A DNA stretch of 64,000 nt from Halanaerobiales bacterium. GTDB lineage: Bacteria > Bacillota_F > Halanaerobiia > DY22613. The number at the start of each line of letters is the position of its first letter. Position 1 is the first letter of the stretch. Of this stretch, positions 46,024-57,600 are shown piece by piece. The stretch spans positions 1 through 64,000 of the forward strand of contig JAGMES010000008.1 of NCBI GenBank assembly GCA_023128035.1. The letters are read 5' to 3'. Both the position numbers and the translations under genes were made by a program. The notes under the pieces are model-generated. The model saw nothing but the letters and a program-made list of their open reading frames with translations, made no database searches and was not told the origin of the DNA.

Positions 46024-47484
46024 ATGGCATATCGAGATCTACGGGAATTTATAAAAAAATTAGAAGCAGAAGGCGAATTAGTGCGGATTCAAACCGAGGT
46101 AGATTCAGATTTGGAGATTACAGAGATTACAGATCGAGTTTCAAAAGATTATGGGCCAGCTCTTTTATTTGAAAATGTAAAAGGATCAAATTATCCAGTT
46201 TTGATCAATGCATTTGGGACATATAAAAGGATGGCCTGGGCATTAGGAGTTGAAAAGTTAGATGATGTTGCTCGAGATATGGAAAGATTTTTAGATGTTC
46301 CAGGTGGAGGATGGATAGAAAAATTTAAAAAACTACCTCTCCTTTTTGAAGCAACTCGTTTCTTCCCAAAAAAAGTGAGAAATGCACCATGTCAGGAAGT
46401 TGTTGAAAAAGATGTTGATTTAGGAAAAATTCCAATTTTAAAATGCTGGCCTGAAGATGGCGGCAAATATGTAACCCTTCCTCTTGTTTTTTCTAAGGAT
46501 CCTGAGACTAATATTCAGAATCTGGGGATGTATCGGTTACAGGTATTTGATAAGAAAACTACTGGTATGCACTGGCATATTCATAAAGATGGTGCTCGTA
46601 TTTTTCATAAACATAAAAAATTGGGTAAAAAGATGGAGATGGCAGTCGCTATAGGTGCTGATCCAGCAACTATTTATGCTTCTACTGCTCCTTTACCACC
46701 AGGAATTGATGAGATACTCTTTGCTGGTTTTTTGCGTAAGTCCCCAGTGGAGATGGTTATGTGTAAGACAGTGGATCTTATGGTTCCTGCCCATGCTGAA
46801 TTTGTTTTGGAAGGCTATGTGGATCCAGAAGAGGACTTCCATATTGAAGGACCTTTTGGAGATCATACAGGTTATTATTCATTGGCAGATTACTATCCAG
46901 TATTTCATATTACATGTATAACCCGAAAGACTAATCCAGTTTATAATGCTACAGTTGTAGGCCAGCCACCTCAGGAAGATTGTTATCTTGCTAAGGCGAC
47001 TGAACGAATCTTTTTACCACTGATGAAGATGATAATTCCAGAAATTATAGATATGAACTTACCGTTAGAGGGAGTTTTTCATAATTGTGTAATCGTTTCA
47101 ATCAAAAAAGAGTACCCAGGAGCTGCTAGAAAAGTAATGCATTCTCTCTGGGGTTTAGGCCAAATGTCCAATGCTAAAATGATTATTGTAGTTGATCAGG
47201 ATGTAGATGTGCAAAACCTTTCAGAAGTTACCTGGAGAGTGACCAACAATATTGATGCAAAACGGGATTTGATAGTCACAGAAGGGCCTTTAGATGTCTT
47301 AGATCATTCTTCACCTTTGCCCAACTACGGCGCAAAACTGGGTATTGATGCAACAAAAAAATGGCCATCTGAAGGGCATAGCCGGGAATGGCCTGAAGAT
47401 GTTGTGATGAAAGAAGAGATAAAAGAACGTGTTACCCGGAGGTGGGAAGAGTATGGTCTTGCATATCTTCAAAAGAAGGATTAA
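46024..47484 (+). CDS. ubiD: UbiD family decarboxylase
   Basis: 486 residues of the prenylated-FMN-dependent UbiD family. Features are DLREFIKKLEAEGELVRI at the start, GMHWHIHKDGA, ATIYASTAPLPPGIDEILFAGFLR, the catalytic stretch EGPFGDHTGYYS and PNYGAKLGIDATKKWP. It decarboxylates aromatic or acrylic acids such as polyprenyl-hydroxybenzoate. The ATG at 46024 follows AAGGAGTC. No ubiX is in the window, although prenyl-FMN is required. It is flanked by a polyprenyl synthase and a ubiA gene that both carry deletions. Confidence 0.93.
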   Translation: MAYRDLREFIKKLEAEGELVRIQTEVDSDLEITEITDRVSKDYGPALLFENVKGSNYPVLINAFGTYKRMAWALGVEKLDDVARDMERFLDVPGGGWIEKFKKLPLLFEATRFFPKKVRNAPCQEVVEKDVDLGKIPILKCWPEDGGKYVTLPLVFSKDPETNIQNLGMYRLQVFDKKTTGMHWHIHKDGARIFHKHKKLGKKMEMAVAIGADPATIYASTAPLPPGIDEILFAGFLRKSPVEMVMCKTVDLMVPAHAEFVLEGYVDPEEDFHIEGPFGDHTGYYSLADYYPVFHITCITRKTNPVYNATVVGQPPQEDCYLAKATERIFLPLMKMIIPEIIDMNLPLEGVFHNCVIVSIKKEYPGAARKVMHSLWGLGQMSNAKMIIVVDQDVDVQNLSEVTWRVTNNIDAKRDLIVTEGPLDVLDHSSPLPNYGAKLGIDATKKWPSEGHSREWPEDVVMKEEIKERVTRRWEEYGLAYLQKKD

Positions 47485-47650
47485 GGACTATGTTGATCTT
47501 GTGATTTTTAGCCATATTCTTTTTGCGTTAAACCGTTTGATTGATGCTAGGATTGATTATGAAAATCCTCGAACTCGAGGAAGACATATTCCAAGTAAAA
47601 TAGTGAGTAAATTGGAGGCTTTTTTTGATTTTGATTTATTCATTTACTAA
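47453..47650 (+). pseudogene. UbiA prenyltransferase remnant with internal deletion
   Basis: 65 codons from ATG 47453 (ribosome site GGAGGTGG) overlapping the end of ubiD. IKDYVDLVIFSHILFAL matches the UbiA N-terminus. It is joined directly to NRLIDARIDYENPRTRGRHIP, the catalytic NRxxD-xxxD-NPRT segment. The roughly 45-60 residues between (first membrane helices) and the whole C-terminal two thirds are missing. It cannot be a working membrane prenyltransferase. Confidence 0.75.
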
Positions 47651-47689
47651 ACGATATACCTGACTTTGTCATTTTTATCTTGGATTGGC

Positions 47690-47711
47690 GTTAGCTGGAC
47701 GAGTTCACTTG
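47690..47711 (+). mobile_element. Tail of an IS200/IS605-type right end
   Basis: TTAGCTGGACGAGTTCACTT repeats the last 20 or so bases of the relic at the window's left edge (AAGCTGGACGAGTTCACTT). It ends 15 bases before the start of the ABC ATPase. Too short to stand alone, but the match is exact over 17 bases. Confidence 0.45.
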
Positions 47712-47726
47712 AAATGAGGGAAAAGA

Positions 47727-48464
47727 ATGATTTCTATTGAAAATCTTACCCTATATTATCCGAAAACTCAGATTACAGCTTTTACTGATATTAATTTAGA
47801 GATTAAAAAAGGTAGTACTACAGTTTTGATAGGCCCTTCTGGCTGTGGTAAGACGAGTCTTTTGTATGTTCTTGCTGGATTAAAAAGGGCGAGTCATGGG
47901 AGGGTTAAATATGAGCTTGATAAACCCAGGGATAATTTAGCAATAATCTTGCAAGAATATGGCTTATTTCCTTGGAAAACTGTGGAGGAGAATATTTCTT
48001 TAGGGATGCATTTACGGCGGTTAAGATCTTCAGTTATTTCTAAAAGATTAGAAAACATATTGGAGAGATTAAGTTTAAATCCTTATCGTCATCATTATCC
48101 TGCACAGCTTAGTGGTGGCCAGAAGCAACGGGTGGCTTTAGCTCGTTCTCTGGTATTGAAGCCAGAAATTCTTTTAATGGATGAACCTTTTTCTTCTCTA
48201 GATGCTCTTACAAGAGAAAATGCTCAGGAGCTTTTTCTTGAATTAAAGAATTCTCATGATGATATGACCGTGGTATTGATTACTCATAGTATTGAAGAAG
48301 CAGTCTACTTAGGAGATCGGTTATTAGTTATGTCTCCATGCCCAGGTCAGATTATTGCTGATGTTTCAAATCCTGGTTGGGGTTCTAGTGATTTTCGGAA
48401 AAATGAAAGTTTTCTACAATTATCGAACCATTTACGGGGGCTTTTGAAGAAAGGTAATCTTTAA
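47727..48464 (+). CDS. ABC transporter ATP-binding protein (SsuB/TauB-like)
   Basis: 245 residues. Walker A GPSGCGKT, Q-loop LQEYGLFPWKTV, signature LSGGQKQRVALARSL, Walker B LLMDEPFSSLDA and switch His VLITHSIEEA are all intact. The LFPW motif after the Q-loop is typical of the nitrate/sulfonate/taurine/pyrimidine-precursor group. The matching permease lies 10 kb downstream beyond the PKS-NRPS gene. No substrate-binding protein gene is in the window. Confidence 0.92.
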   Translation: MISIENLTLYYPKTQITAFTDINLEIKKGSTTVLIGPSGCGKTSLLYVLAGLKRASHGRVKYELDKPRDNLAIILQEYGLFPWKTVEENISLGMHLRRLRSSVISKRLENILERLSLNPYRHHYPAQLSGGQKQRVALARSLVLKPEILLMDEPFSSLDALTRENAQELFLELKNSHDDMTVVLITHSIEEAVYLGDRLLVMSPCPGQIIADVSNPGWGSSDFRKNESFLQLSNHLRGLLKKGNL

Positions 48465-48547
48465 GGATAAATTATTCTACATGTAAGAATTATCTGCTGT
48501 GAATCCTTTTATTTCTATTATAGAGGAGGAAACGGCTTTTTTTTTGC

Positions 48548-48576
48548 TTGACTATGAATAACATTTTCTATATAAT
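48548..48576 (+). promoter_or_regulatory. Sigma-A promoter of the PKS-NRPS gene
   Basis: TTGACT (48548-48553), 17-base spacer, TATAAT (48571-48576). One mismatch from consensus, so the megasynthase should be transcribed strongly and constitutively unless an unseen operator acts. Confidence 0.88.
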
Positions 48577-48661
48577 CAAAATATGACAAATAAAGGGGAA
48601 GGTGAGTGGGAAAATTTAAAATACTAAAATAATTCAAATAGAAGGGGGATTGAAGCAATTA

Positions 48662-51600
48662 ATGTCAAAAAGTATAAAGGAATATAAAAATAAATTTTCC
48701 ATAATTTCAGGTGCCCCACTATCTAAAAAATCAGAAATATTAACACTTACAGAAGCATTGATCCATAGTGTAAAAAAGGGCGATACTAAAGGTATGTATC
48801 TTATCTCTTCTGATGGTTCTGAAATTTTTTTTTCATATAGTAGTTTGTTGGAGAATGCCAAAAGGATTTTAAAGGGTTTAAAAGCTCAGGGAGTGAAAAA
48901 AGGGGATAAAGTAATCATAGAGATTGAAAATGATCAAAAATTTTTCTGTGTATTTTGGGCCAGTATTTTGGGAGGAATAATTCCTGCACCGATCTCTACT
49001 CCTATTCCTTTTAGTTTAGATTCCCAAGAATTACAAAAACTATTAAAAATTTGGAGTGTTTTAGAAAAACCGATTATTGTGACTGATGTTAAAAATATAC
49101 CTAAATATAAAACAATTCAAGAAACGAATCTATATAATGATCTAAAATTCCATTCATTTCAGGAATTATTAATGGATGACGAAGAAGAAAGGATATATTA
49201 TCCTTCTCCTGACGAGATAGCTTTTCTTCAATTTTCTTCGGGTAGTACTGGTGATCCTAAAGGGGTTATCCTAACACATCAGAACCTAATTGCGAACATT
49301 AGAAGTATCTGTGAAAGTAATAAATTGGAATCTAATGATATCAGTGTTAGTTGGCTTCCTCATACACACGATATGGGTTTAATAGGATTACATTTACTTG
49401 GAGTTTATTCACAGATGAATCAAGTAAAGATGCTTCCTCAATTTTTTTTAAAACGGCCTTTGACTTTTTTGAAGAAGATTACGGAACACAAAGGGACATT
49501 ATGTTCGATGCCCAATTTTGGATTTAGCTGGATTTTAGAAAAAGTAAAAGAGGAATCATTAAAAGATATTGATCTTTCCAGTCTAAGAGTTCTTTCAAAT
49601 GGTGCTGAACCTATATCTTCTCAAATCATGAGTACTTTTGTTGAAACATTTAAGAAATGTGGATTAAGACCTGAAACAATGTCTCCTGTTTATGGGATGG
49701 CAGAAGCGTCGCTTGCTCTTTGTTTTACTCCACTTAAAGAACAACCTTTAGTTAGAAAGATAAGGAAGAATGATTTCTATAAGAATGGAATCATAAAAGA
49801 GCAAAATATTAATACCGATGAAACTATTTTCATTGTAGATGAGGGGTTTCCAATTCCTGGGGTTAGTATACGTGTAGTTGATGAAAATGATAAATTTGTT
49901 GAAGAAAAAATTGTCGGAAATATTCAGGTGAAAGGTCCAAATGTTACTAGAGGATATATTAACAACAAAAATGCAAATCAAAATCTTTTCTGTGATGGAT
50001 GGCTTCGAACAGGTGATATGGGTTTTATTATAGATGGCAGATTAACTGTTTCTGGTAGGCGAAAAGATATAATTTTTGTCAACGGGAAGAATTTTTATTC
50101 TTATGATATTGAAGAAGCAGTATATGAGATAAAGAAGATTAGAAGAGGCGATGTAGCAGCTATCGGAGTACACAATTTTGAAACTGATACAGAGAATATA
50201 ATTATTTTTATAAAGTATAAGGGTTCTATTAAAAAATTCCTTGGTTTTCATGACAAAATCACAAAAATAGTTAATAAAAATCTAGGAATTATTTTAAAAC
50301 ACGTAATTCCCGTTAATAAAATCTCAAAAACTACAAGCGGTAAACTTCAAAGATATATACTTAAAGAAAATTATCTGAATTCAAAATATGCCCAGATAAT
50401 TCAAGAAATCGATAGGGAATTGAAAAATTTTCTTCTAACTAGGAAAGATATTGTGGAACCAGAAAATGAGCTTGAAGAGAAGGTTCGCAAAATTTGGGCT
50501 GAAGTTTTGAATTTAGAAGAGAATTGTATTAGTGTATTGGATAAATTTGCTGAGATTGGTGGTAATTCTGTAAAAGCTGTTCAGATTATTACTGAACTTG
50601 AGAAGTTATTTAATAGAGAGTTGAGCCATGAGATATTAATTCAAAATGATACAATTCATGAGATTGCAGTATCTTTGGAAGAGATGAATGTAAAAGAATT
50701 TAATATTGTAAGTCATATTATGAATACTGAAAAAGATCAGGTTCAAAATAGATGTAATGAACCCTTCAAAGATATTGCTGTTGTGGGGATTTCACTACGT
50801 TTGCCAGATTCGAATAATGTTGAAGAATTTTGGGAGCATTTATTGAATGGGAAAAATTTGATTAGAAAAATTCCTTCTGAACGAAAGACATTGGCTAATG
50901 TAAGAGAATGGGAAGATTGGTTGGGTTACATAAATGATGTGGATAAATTTGATGCTGAGTTTTTTAATATTTCTGAAGAAGAAGCACGATTTATGGATCC
51001 ACAACAAAGATTAATGCTTGAAGTGGTTTATGAGGCCCTTGAAGATTGGGGAACCCATGAAATTGGTAGAAAAAAGAAGATGGGTGTTTTTATAGGAGCC
51101 ACTCAAAATAATTATAATGAAATCATTTATGATTATTTACGTCAAAAGAATAATTTGGATAATCTTTCTCCATCTACGATGATAGGCAATATTTTAAATA
51201 TGATCTCTGCAAGAATTTCTCATACCTTTGATTTTACTGGGCCAGCATTGACTATTGACACAGCCTGTTCTTCCTCACTAACTGCATTATATTATGCAAT
51301 CAAGAGTTTACGAGCAGGGGAAATCGAAACTGCTCTTGTTGGTGGAGCAAGCCTAATTTTAACACCAACCACTCATTTTCTTTCTAAAAACTCAGGTATT
51401 CTTTCTAATGGAGGCGAGTGTAAGGCTTTTGGTGCTGATTCAGATGGTACAGTTTTAGGCGAAGGAATAGGAGTGATACTTCTTCAGCCGTTAGAGAAGG
51501 CTATACAAGAAAAACGACAAATTTACGGTGTGATTAAAGGTATAGGGATCAATAATGATGGATCTTCTTTAGGAATTATGGCACCAAACCCAGATGGACA

Positions 51601-54600
51601 ACTTCGAGTATTGATACAGGCATATTATGATGCAGGAATTGATCCTCGTCAGCTTACATATATTGAGACTCATGGTGCTGGAACTAAATTAGGTGATCCT
51701 GTAGAGGTTAAGGCATTGAGTAGGCTCTTTAAAGATCTATTAAAAAATTCTGCTCTAGAAAAGAAATTCTGTGGTATCGGTTCTGTTAAAAGTAATATTG
51801 GTCACTTACTTCCTGCTGCAGGTATTGCAGGATTAATAAAGACCCTTCTTTCTTTAAAGTATAAAAAAATAGTGCCATCTATTCATGCTGAAATAGAAAA
51901 TCCATTATTAAATCTAGATGAAACGCCTTTTTATGTACCAAAAAAGGCTAAAGACTGGAAGGTTTTTGCGATGCAAAGACGAGTAGCAGGTATTAGCTCA
52001 TTTGGTTTTGGAGGTACTAATGTTCATGTAGTTGTAGAAGAACCACCATACCGTATTCCAGAACCATCAAGGTTTAATTTAGAAGAAGAACAACTGGTAC
52101 TGCTTAAAGATAACTATAAAGTTTTGCCTATCTCTGCAAAAAGTCAAGGTGCACTTTATGATCTCATTCAAAAATATAAAGAGTTTCTTTTAAGTGATAA
52201 GAATTTTGGAAATCGATTTTTGTATGATATCTGCTATAATTCTGCGTTTAGACGTTATCATTATGATAAAAGAATTGCTTTCGTGGGAAAAACAGTAGAT
52301 GATTTTATACATGAATTTGATAGTATTTTATCCCGGGGGAAAGATAAATGTTCTTCAGTTCTTCAAGAATCAATTTCATTTAAAAGAAAAGTCGCCTTTG
52401 TGTTTACAGGGCAGGGGAACCAGTGGTTTGGAATGGGTAAAAAACTTTTCGCATCTAATTCTGTATTTAGAAAGACAATTGAGAAATGTGATCAATATTT
52501 AAAAAAATATCTAGATTGGTCACTTGTTGAAGATTTCTTTGAGGCAGATAATCAATTTTTAAGAGAAACTCTCTTTAATGATCCTAATTTTATCCAGCCT
52601 TTAATATTTGCAATTCAAATAGCTATAACACAAGTCTGGGAATCATGGGGGATTGTTCCAAATGGAATGATAGGCCATAGCTTCGGAGAAATTGCCGCTA
52701 CATATGTTGCTGGAGTATTGAGTTTGGAAGATGCAATTAAAGTTATCATTAATCGTAGTAGATTGATGCAACAGAGTGAAGGTTTAGGCAAAATGGTTGC
52801 TGTGGAGTTATCCCTTAATGAAGTTAAGAAGATTGTAAGTCAATATAAAGATAGTCTATCAATTGCTGTTATCAATAGTGATACTTCGGTCGTCCTTTCA
52901 GGTCAATCAAATGTTATGGCAGAGGTAATTGAAGGCTTAAAAGCTAGAGGAGTGTATTGTCGATATCTTAAAGGGGAGTTTGCTGTTCATAATCCACTTA
53001 TGGAACTTTACAAAGATAAACTTATTGAAAAAATAAAGAATATAGCTCCTCAATCTACAACAGTTCCACTTTATTCAACTGTAACTGGTAAAGAAACTAG
53101 TGGAATTGAGTTTAGTGCTAACTACTGGGGAAGAGCATTTGTTGACACAGTACAATTTAAAAAAGGAATAGACTCAATGGTGGATGATGGTTTTAATATT
53201 TTTATAGAGATAGGGCCTAGTCCTGATCTGTTTTTTTCAATTTATAAGTGTCTTAATGGTAAAAATAAATCTGGGATTATTGTTCCTTCATTAAGAAAAA
53301 ATAGAGATGGTAATCATGTTATGTATGAATCACTAGGTAAAGTGTATTCTGCTGGAGTAAAGATTGAGTGGCAGAAGATATTTCTCTTTGACGGAATTTA
53401 TGTTAAACTTCCAACATATCCATGGCAACGAAATAGTTATTGGTTGGATGTAAAAGGGAATAAACCAGAAAATATTTTAGAAAGAAACGTAGATAATTCT
53501 TACGTAAATAAAAAGGAAAAAGTTAAGTTTGAGCAGAGTGATGGTAGATCTGGAGAAACTTTTGAAAAAATAGTTATTCCTAAATCAGAAGATCAGTATA
53601 TGTTCTTTGAAAACTATATTAGTGAACAGATCTCGCAAAAACTTAAAATATATAAAGATAAATTAAATTTAAATGAATCACTAATCTCCTTTGGGTTAGA
53701 TTCAATGGCAGCAGTTCAACTAAAGAATAGGATTTATAGAGATTTTGGGATAAGTATTTCGATGGTTAGATTTTTAGAAGGACCTACGATTTCTGAACTT
53801 GCAACTACACTTTTCGAAAAATTCAGAGAAGTAAATCCAGTCGAATCTCAGATAAGTAGGGTAGAAGATAAGATTGTTGAATATAACCTATCTCATGGTC
53901 AACAAGCTTTATGGTTTTTATATAAACTTGCTCCTGAAACTACAGCGTATAATTTGAATTATGCTATAAAGTTTTTATCTGAGTTGGATTTTGAGCGATT
54001 AAAGAAAACTTTGGAGATCATCGCTTGGCGTCACCCTATTTTGAGAACTGTTTATTTGGAAAGAGATGGTAAACCGGTACAGAAGGTAAAAGAGGATATT
54101 AATATTGATTTTAAAGAGATTGATGCTTCAAACTGGGATAAAGAATTTTTGGATGAAGAGTTGAGTAGAATTGCTCAGCAGGTGTTTGATTTGGAGGCTG
54201 GCCCAGTTTGGAGAGTTGTGTTGTTTACTATGTTCAAAAACCATCACATCCTTCTCTTTTCATTCCATCATATCGCTGTTGATTTATGGTCATTAGAAAT
54301 TATTATGAAAGAACTCTTACAATTATATAATGCAGAAGACTTAAAAAATCTTTTACCATCTCAAAAGAGCTCTTATTTTGACTTTGTACTTTATCAAAGT
54401 AACATGTTAACTAGTGAAAAGTGGAAACAAAGCTTGGATTACTGGAAAGATCAATTAAAAGGTGAATTATTGAAACTAAATTTACCAATTGACTATCAAA
54501 GACCAGATACCCAAACCTGTAATGGTTCTACATTTACATTTGAATTGGGTCGAGAAGCTAGTAAAAAGCTAAAAGATTTAGCCAATTCAAAGGGAGTTAC

Positions 54601-57600
54601 AGTATTTACATTATTACTTGCAATTTATAAAGTTCTTCTATATCGCCATACTAATCAGAATGATATTATAGTTGGTTCTCCAACTGTTGGTAGGAGTAGA
54701 GAAGATTTTGAGAATGTTGTTGGATATTTTGTCAATCCAGTGCCAATCCGTTCTAAAATCGTTGATGATCTTGTTTTCGAAGATTTTTTAAAGAATTTGT
54801 ATCAAAAAGTAATCGGAGCTTTAGAGAATCAGGATTATCCATTTAATCTGCTTGTAGATAAACTACAGTTAGATAGAGATTTGAATAGATCACCAATATT
54901 CCAAACGATGCTGGTAATGGAGAAACCAACTTACCTTGATGAATTATTCGAATTTATTCTGTCAGAAAACTTAAATAAGGTCAATTGGGGTAAGTTGACT
55001 CTAGAGCCTTATAAAGTTCAAAACCGTTCATCTCGGTTTGATTTGACATTGTTGGTGGCAGAGGGTTCTGAATCAGAATCTTTTATAGCATCTTTTGAGT
55101 ATAATACTGATTTATTTAATCTGTCTACTATAGAACGCTTTGCTGATCATTTTAAAGTTCTCGCAGAAAGTATTATTCAGAATCCAGAGTTGGAGATATT
55201 AAAACTTCCAATATTAACAGAAAAAGAATATATGGAGCTAGTCTATGACTGGAATGATACTGACAGATCATATCGTAAGAATATTTGCGTTCATCAGCTT
55301 TTTGAAGAGCAAGTAGAAAAGAATCCAGAATTGTATGCAGTTTGTGATGGTGCTATAAAGATAACTTATGCAGAACTTAATCGTAGGGCAAATCAGTTGG
55401 CTTGCTATTTGAAAAAAAATGGGGTTGGCTCAGAGATTATAGTTGGAATCTGTCTTGAAAGATCTATTGAAATGATCATTGGGATGCTGGCTATACTTAA
55501 AGCGGGTGGGGTTTATCTACCAATTGATGCAACATGCCCTGAGGAAAGGATTTTATTTATCCTTGAAGATGCAAAAGTTCCTATTATATTGAGTGAAAAT
55601 AGATTGGAAGATAAGTTGGGATCACTTAATTCACTCACTAATATTAAGGTAATCGAAAAGGGCTGTGTTGATGAGTTGACTGCCAAAGAAGGTAGAGAAA
55701 ATCTTTTGATAGAAGATTCAAAAGATTTTTCAAAGAATCCAGTTTATGTAATCTATACTTCTGGTTCAACTGGAACTCCTAAAGGTGTTGTAATTGAGCA
55801 CAAAAGTTTAGTAAATATGATCTTTGCTCATCAAAATATCTTTAAGGAAACGAATCAGGATAGAATGTCCCAGATTGCCAGTAGCGGTTTTGATGCTTGT
55901 TCATTTGAAATTTGGTCAACTTTATCTGTTGGAGCTGAATTATATATTGTAGATGATGAAACAAGAAAAGATCCCTTTAAGCTTATGAATTGGTTAGCAG
56001 CCAAAGAGATAACCAAAACTTTTTTACCTACTCCACTGGCTGAAACACTATTATCACAAGATTGGTCAAGAAATATAAGTTTAAAGAGTATGAGAATTGC
56101 AGGAGATAAATTACATTTTTCTCCAAAGGAAGAGTTACCCTTTATTATTTATAATCTATATGGACCAACGGAAGCCACTATTTGGAGTACGTATTTTGAA
56201 CTTTCTTCAAAGGATATAGATGAAGCACCTCCAATCGGAAGACCGATAGAAAATGTTCAAATATATATTCTTGATGAGGATATGAAACCATGCTCTATTG
56301 GAGTGAAGGGTGAAATTTACATTGGTGGAAAAGGAGTTGCTAGAGGATATCTAAACAAGCCGGATTTAACTAATGATAAGTTTGTAGAAAATTTATTTGT
56401 AGAAGATAAAGGAGCACGCCTTTATAAGACAGGAGATTTAGGATATTATTTACCTGATCAAAATATCGTTTTTGTAGGTCGAAAAGATTATCAGGTAAAA
56501 ATAAGGGGATATAGAATTGAATTAGAAGAGATTGAGACTGTTTTAAATCAGCATCCTGTGATAAAGAATAGTGTGGTTTTAGCAAAAGAAAAAAATACAG
56601 GTGAGAAATTTTTAATTGGATATATAGTTTTAATAGATGATAAGAGTTTAGAAAAAGAAGAAATTATAAATTGGTTGAAAAATAAGTTACCAGATTATAT
56701 GATTCCTGCTCACTTCATGATAATTGACCATCTACTCCTTACTTCAAATGGTAAGATAGATAGGAAAGCTTTACCTAATCTAGATGAGGAAGTTATCGGA
56801 AATGAAAGAAAATTTACATTGCCTCGAAATAAAATCGAAGAAAAACTTGCTAGTATTTGGAGTAATGTATTAGGTATAAATCAGGTTGGAATTTTTGATA
56901 CCTTTTTTGAATTAGGTGGAAATTCGATTACGGCTATTCAGCTTATATCGCGTATACGTAAAAACTTTACTATTGAACTACCTGTTAAATTACTTTTTAA
57001 GTTATCGACTATTGCTAAACTTGCTGAATATATAGATAACAACAATGATTTAGCTGAAATTAAAATAATTTCTCATCATATCAAAAATAATGATGGCTTT
57101 CCGCTATCCTCTAGACAAAAAGAGATCTATTTTAGTTGTTTAATGAATCCTGAGAGTCCTATTTATATTGTACCTCTTGCATTACATTTGAGAGGGGCTT
57201 TAAATATTGAGGCTTTAAAGGGAAGTATTAAAGAGATTATCAGACGGCATGATGTTTTGCGGTCATCAATTAAAACTATTGATGGAATACCGAAGATATT
57301 TATTAATTCATTAGAAAACTATAATCTGCCTTTGATTGATTTTAGTGATATGCCAAAAGAAAATCAGGATAAAGAAGTTTTTCGACTTAGAAATGAATAT
57401 GCTTATAAACCATTTGAGCTAGCAGAAGAGCGTTTAGTACGGAGTGGACTATTAAAACTTAACGATGAGGAATATATACTCTTATTAACGATTCATCATT
57501 TCGTTTTTGATGGTTGGTCAATACGGATATTGATTAAAGAATTGTCTTATTTATATCAAACATTTTTGAGTGGAAAAACTTCGGAACTTGAGGATTTATC

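Noticed and set aside
47453..47650. A genuine small membrane protein after ubiD
   Set aside because: Its two segments match two separate parts of UbiA joined directly, so it is a deletion remnant despite the good ribosome site.
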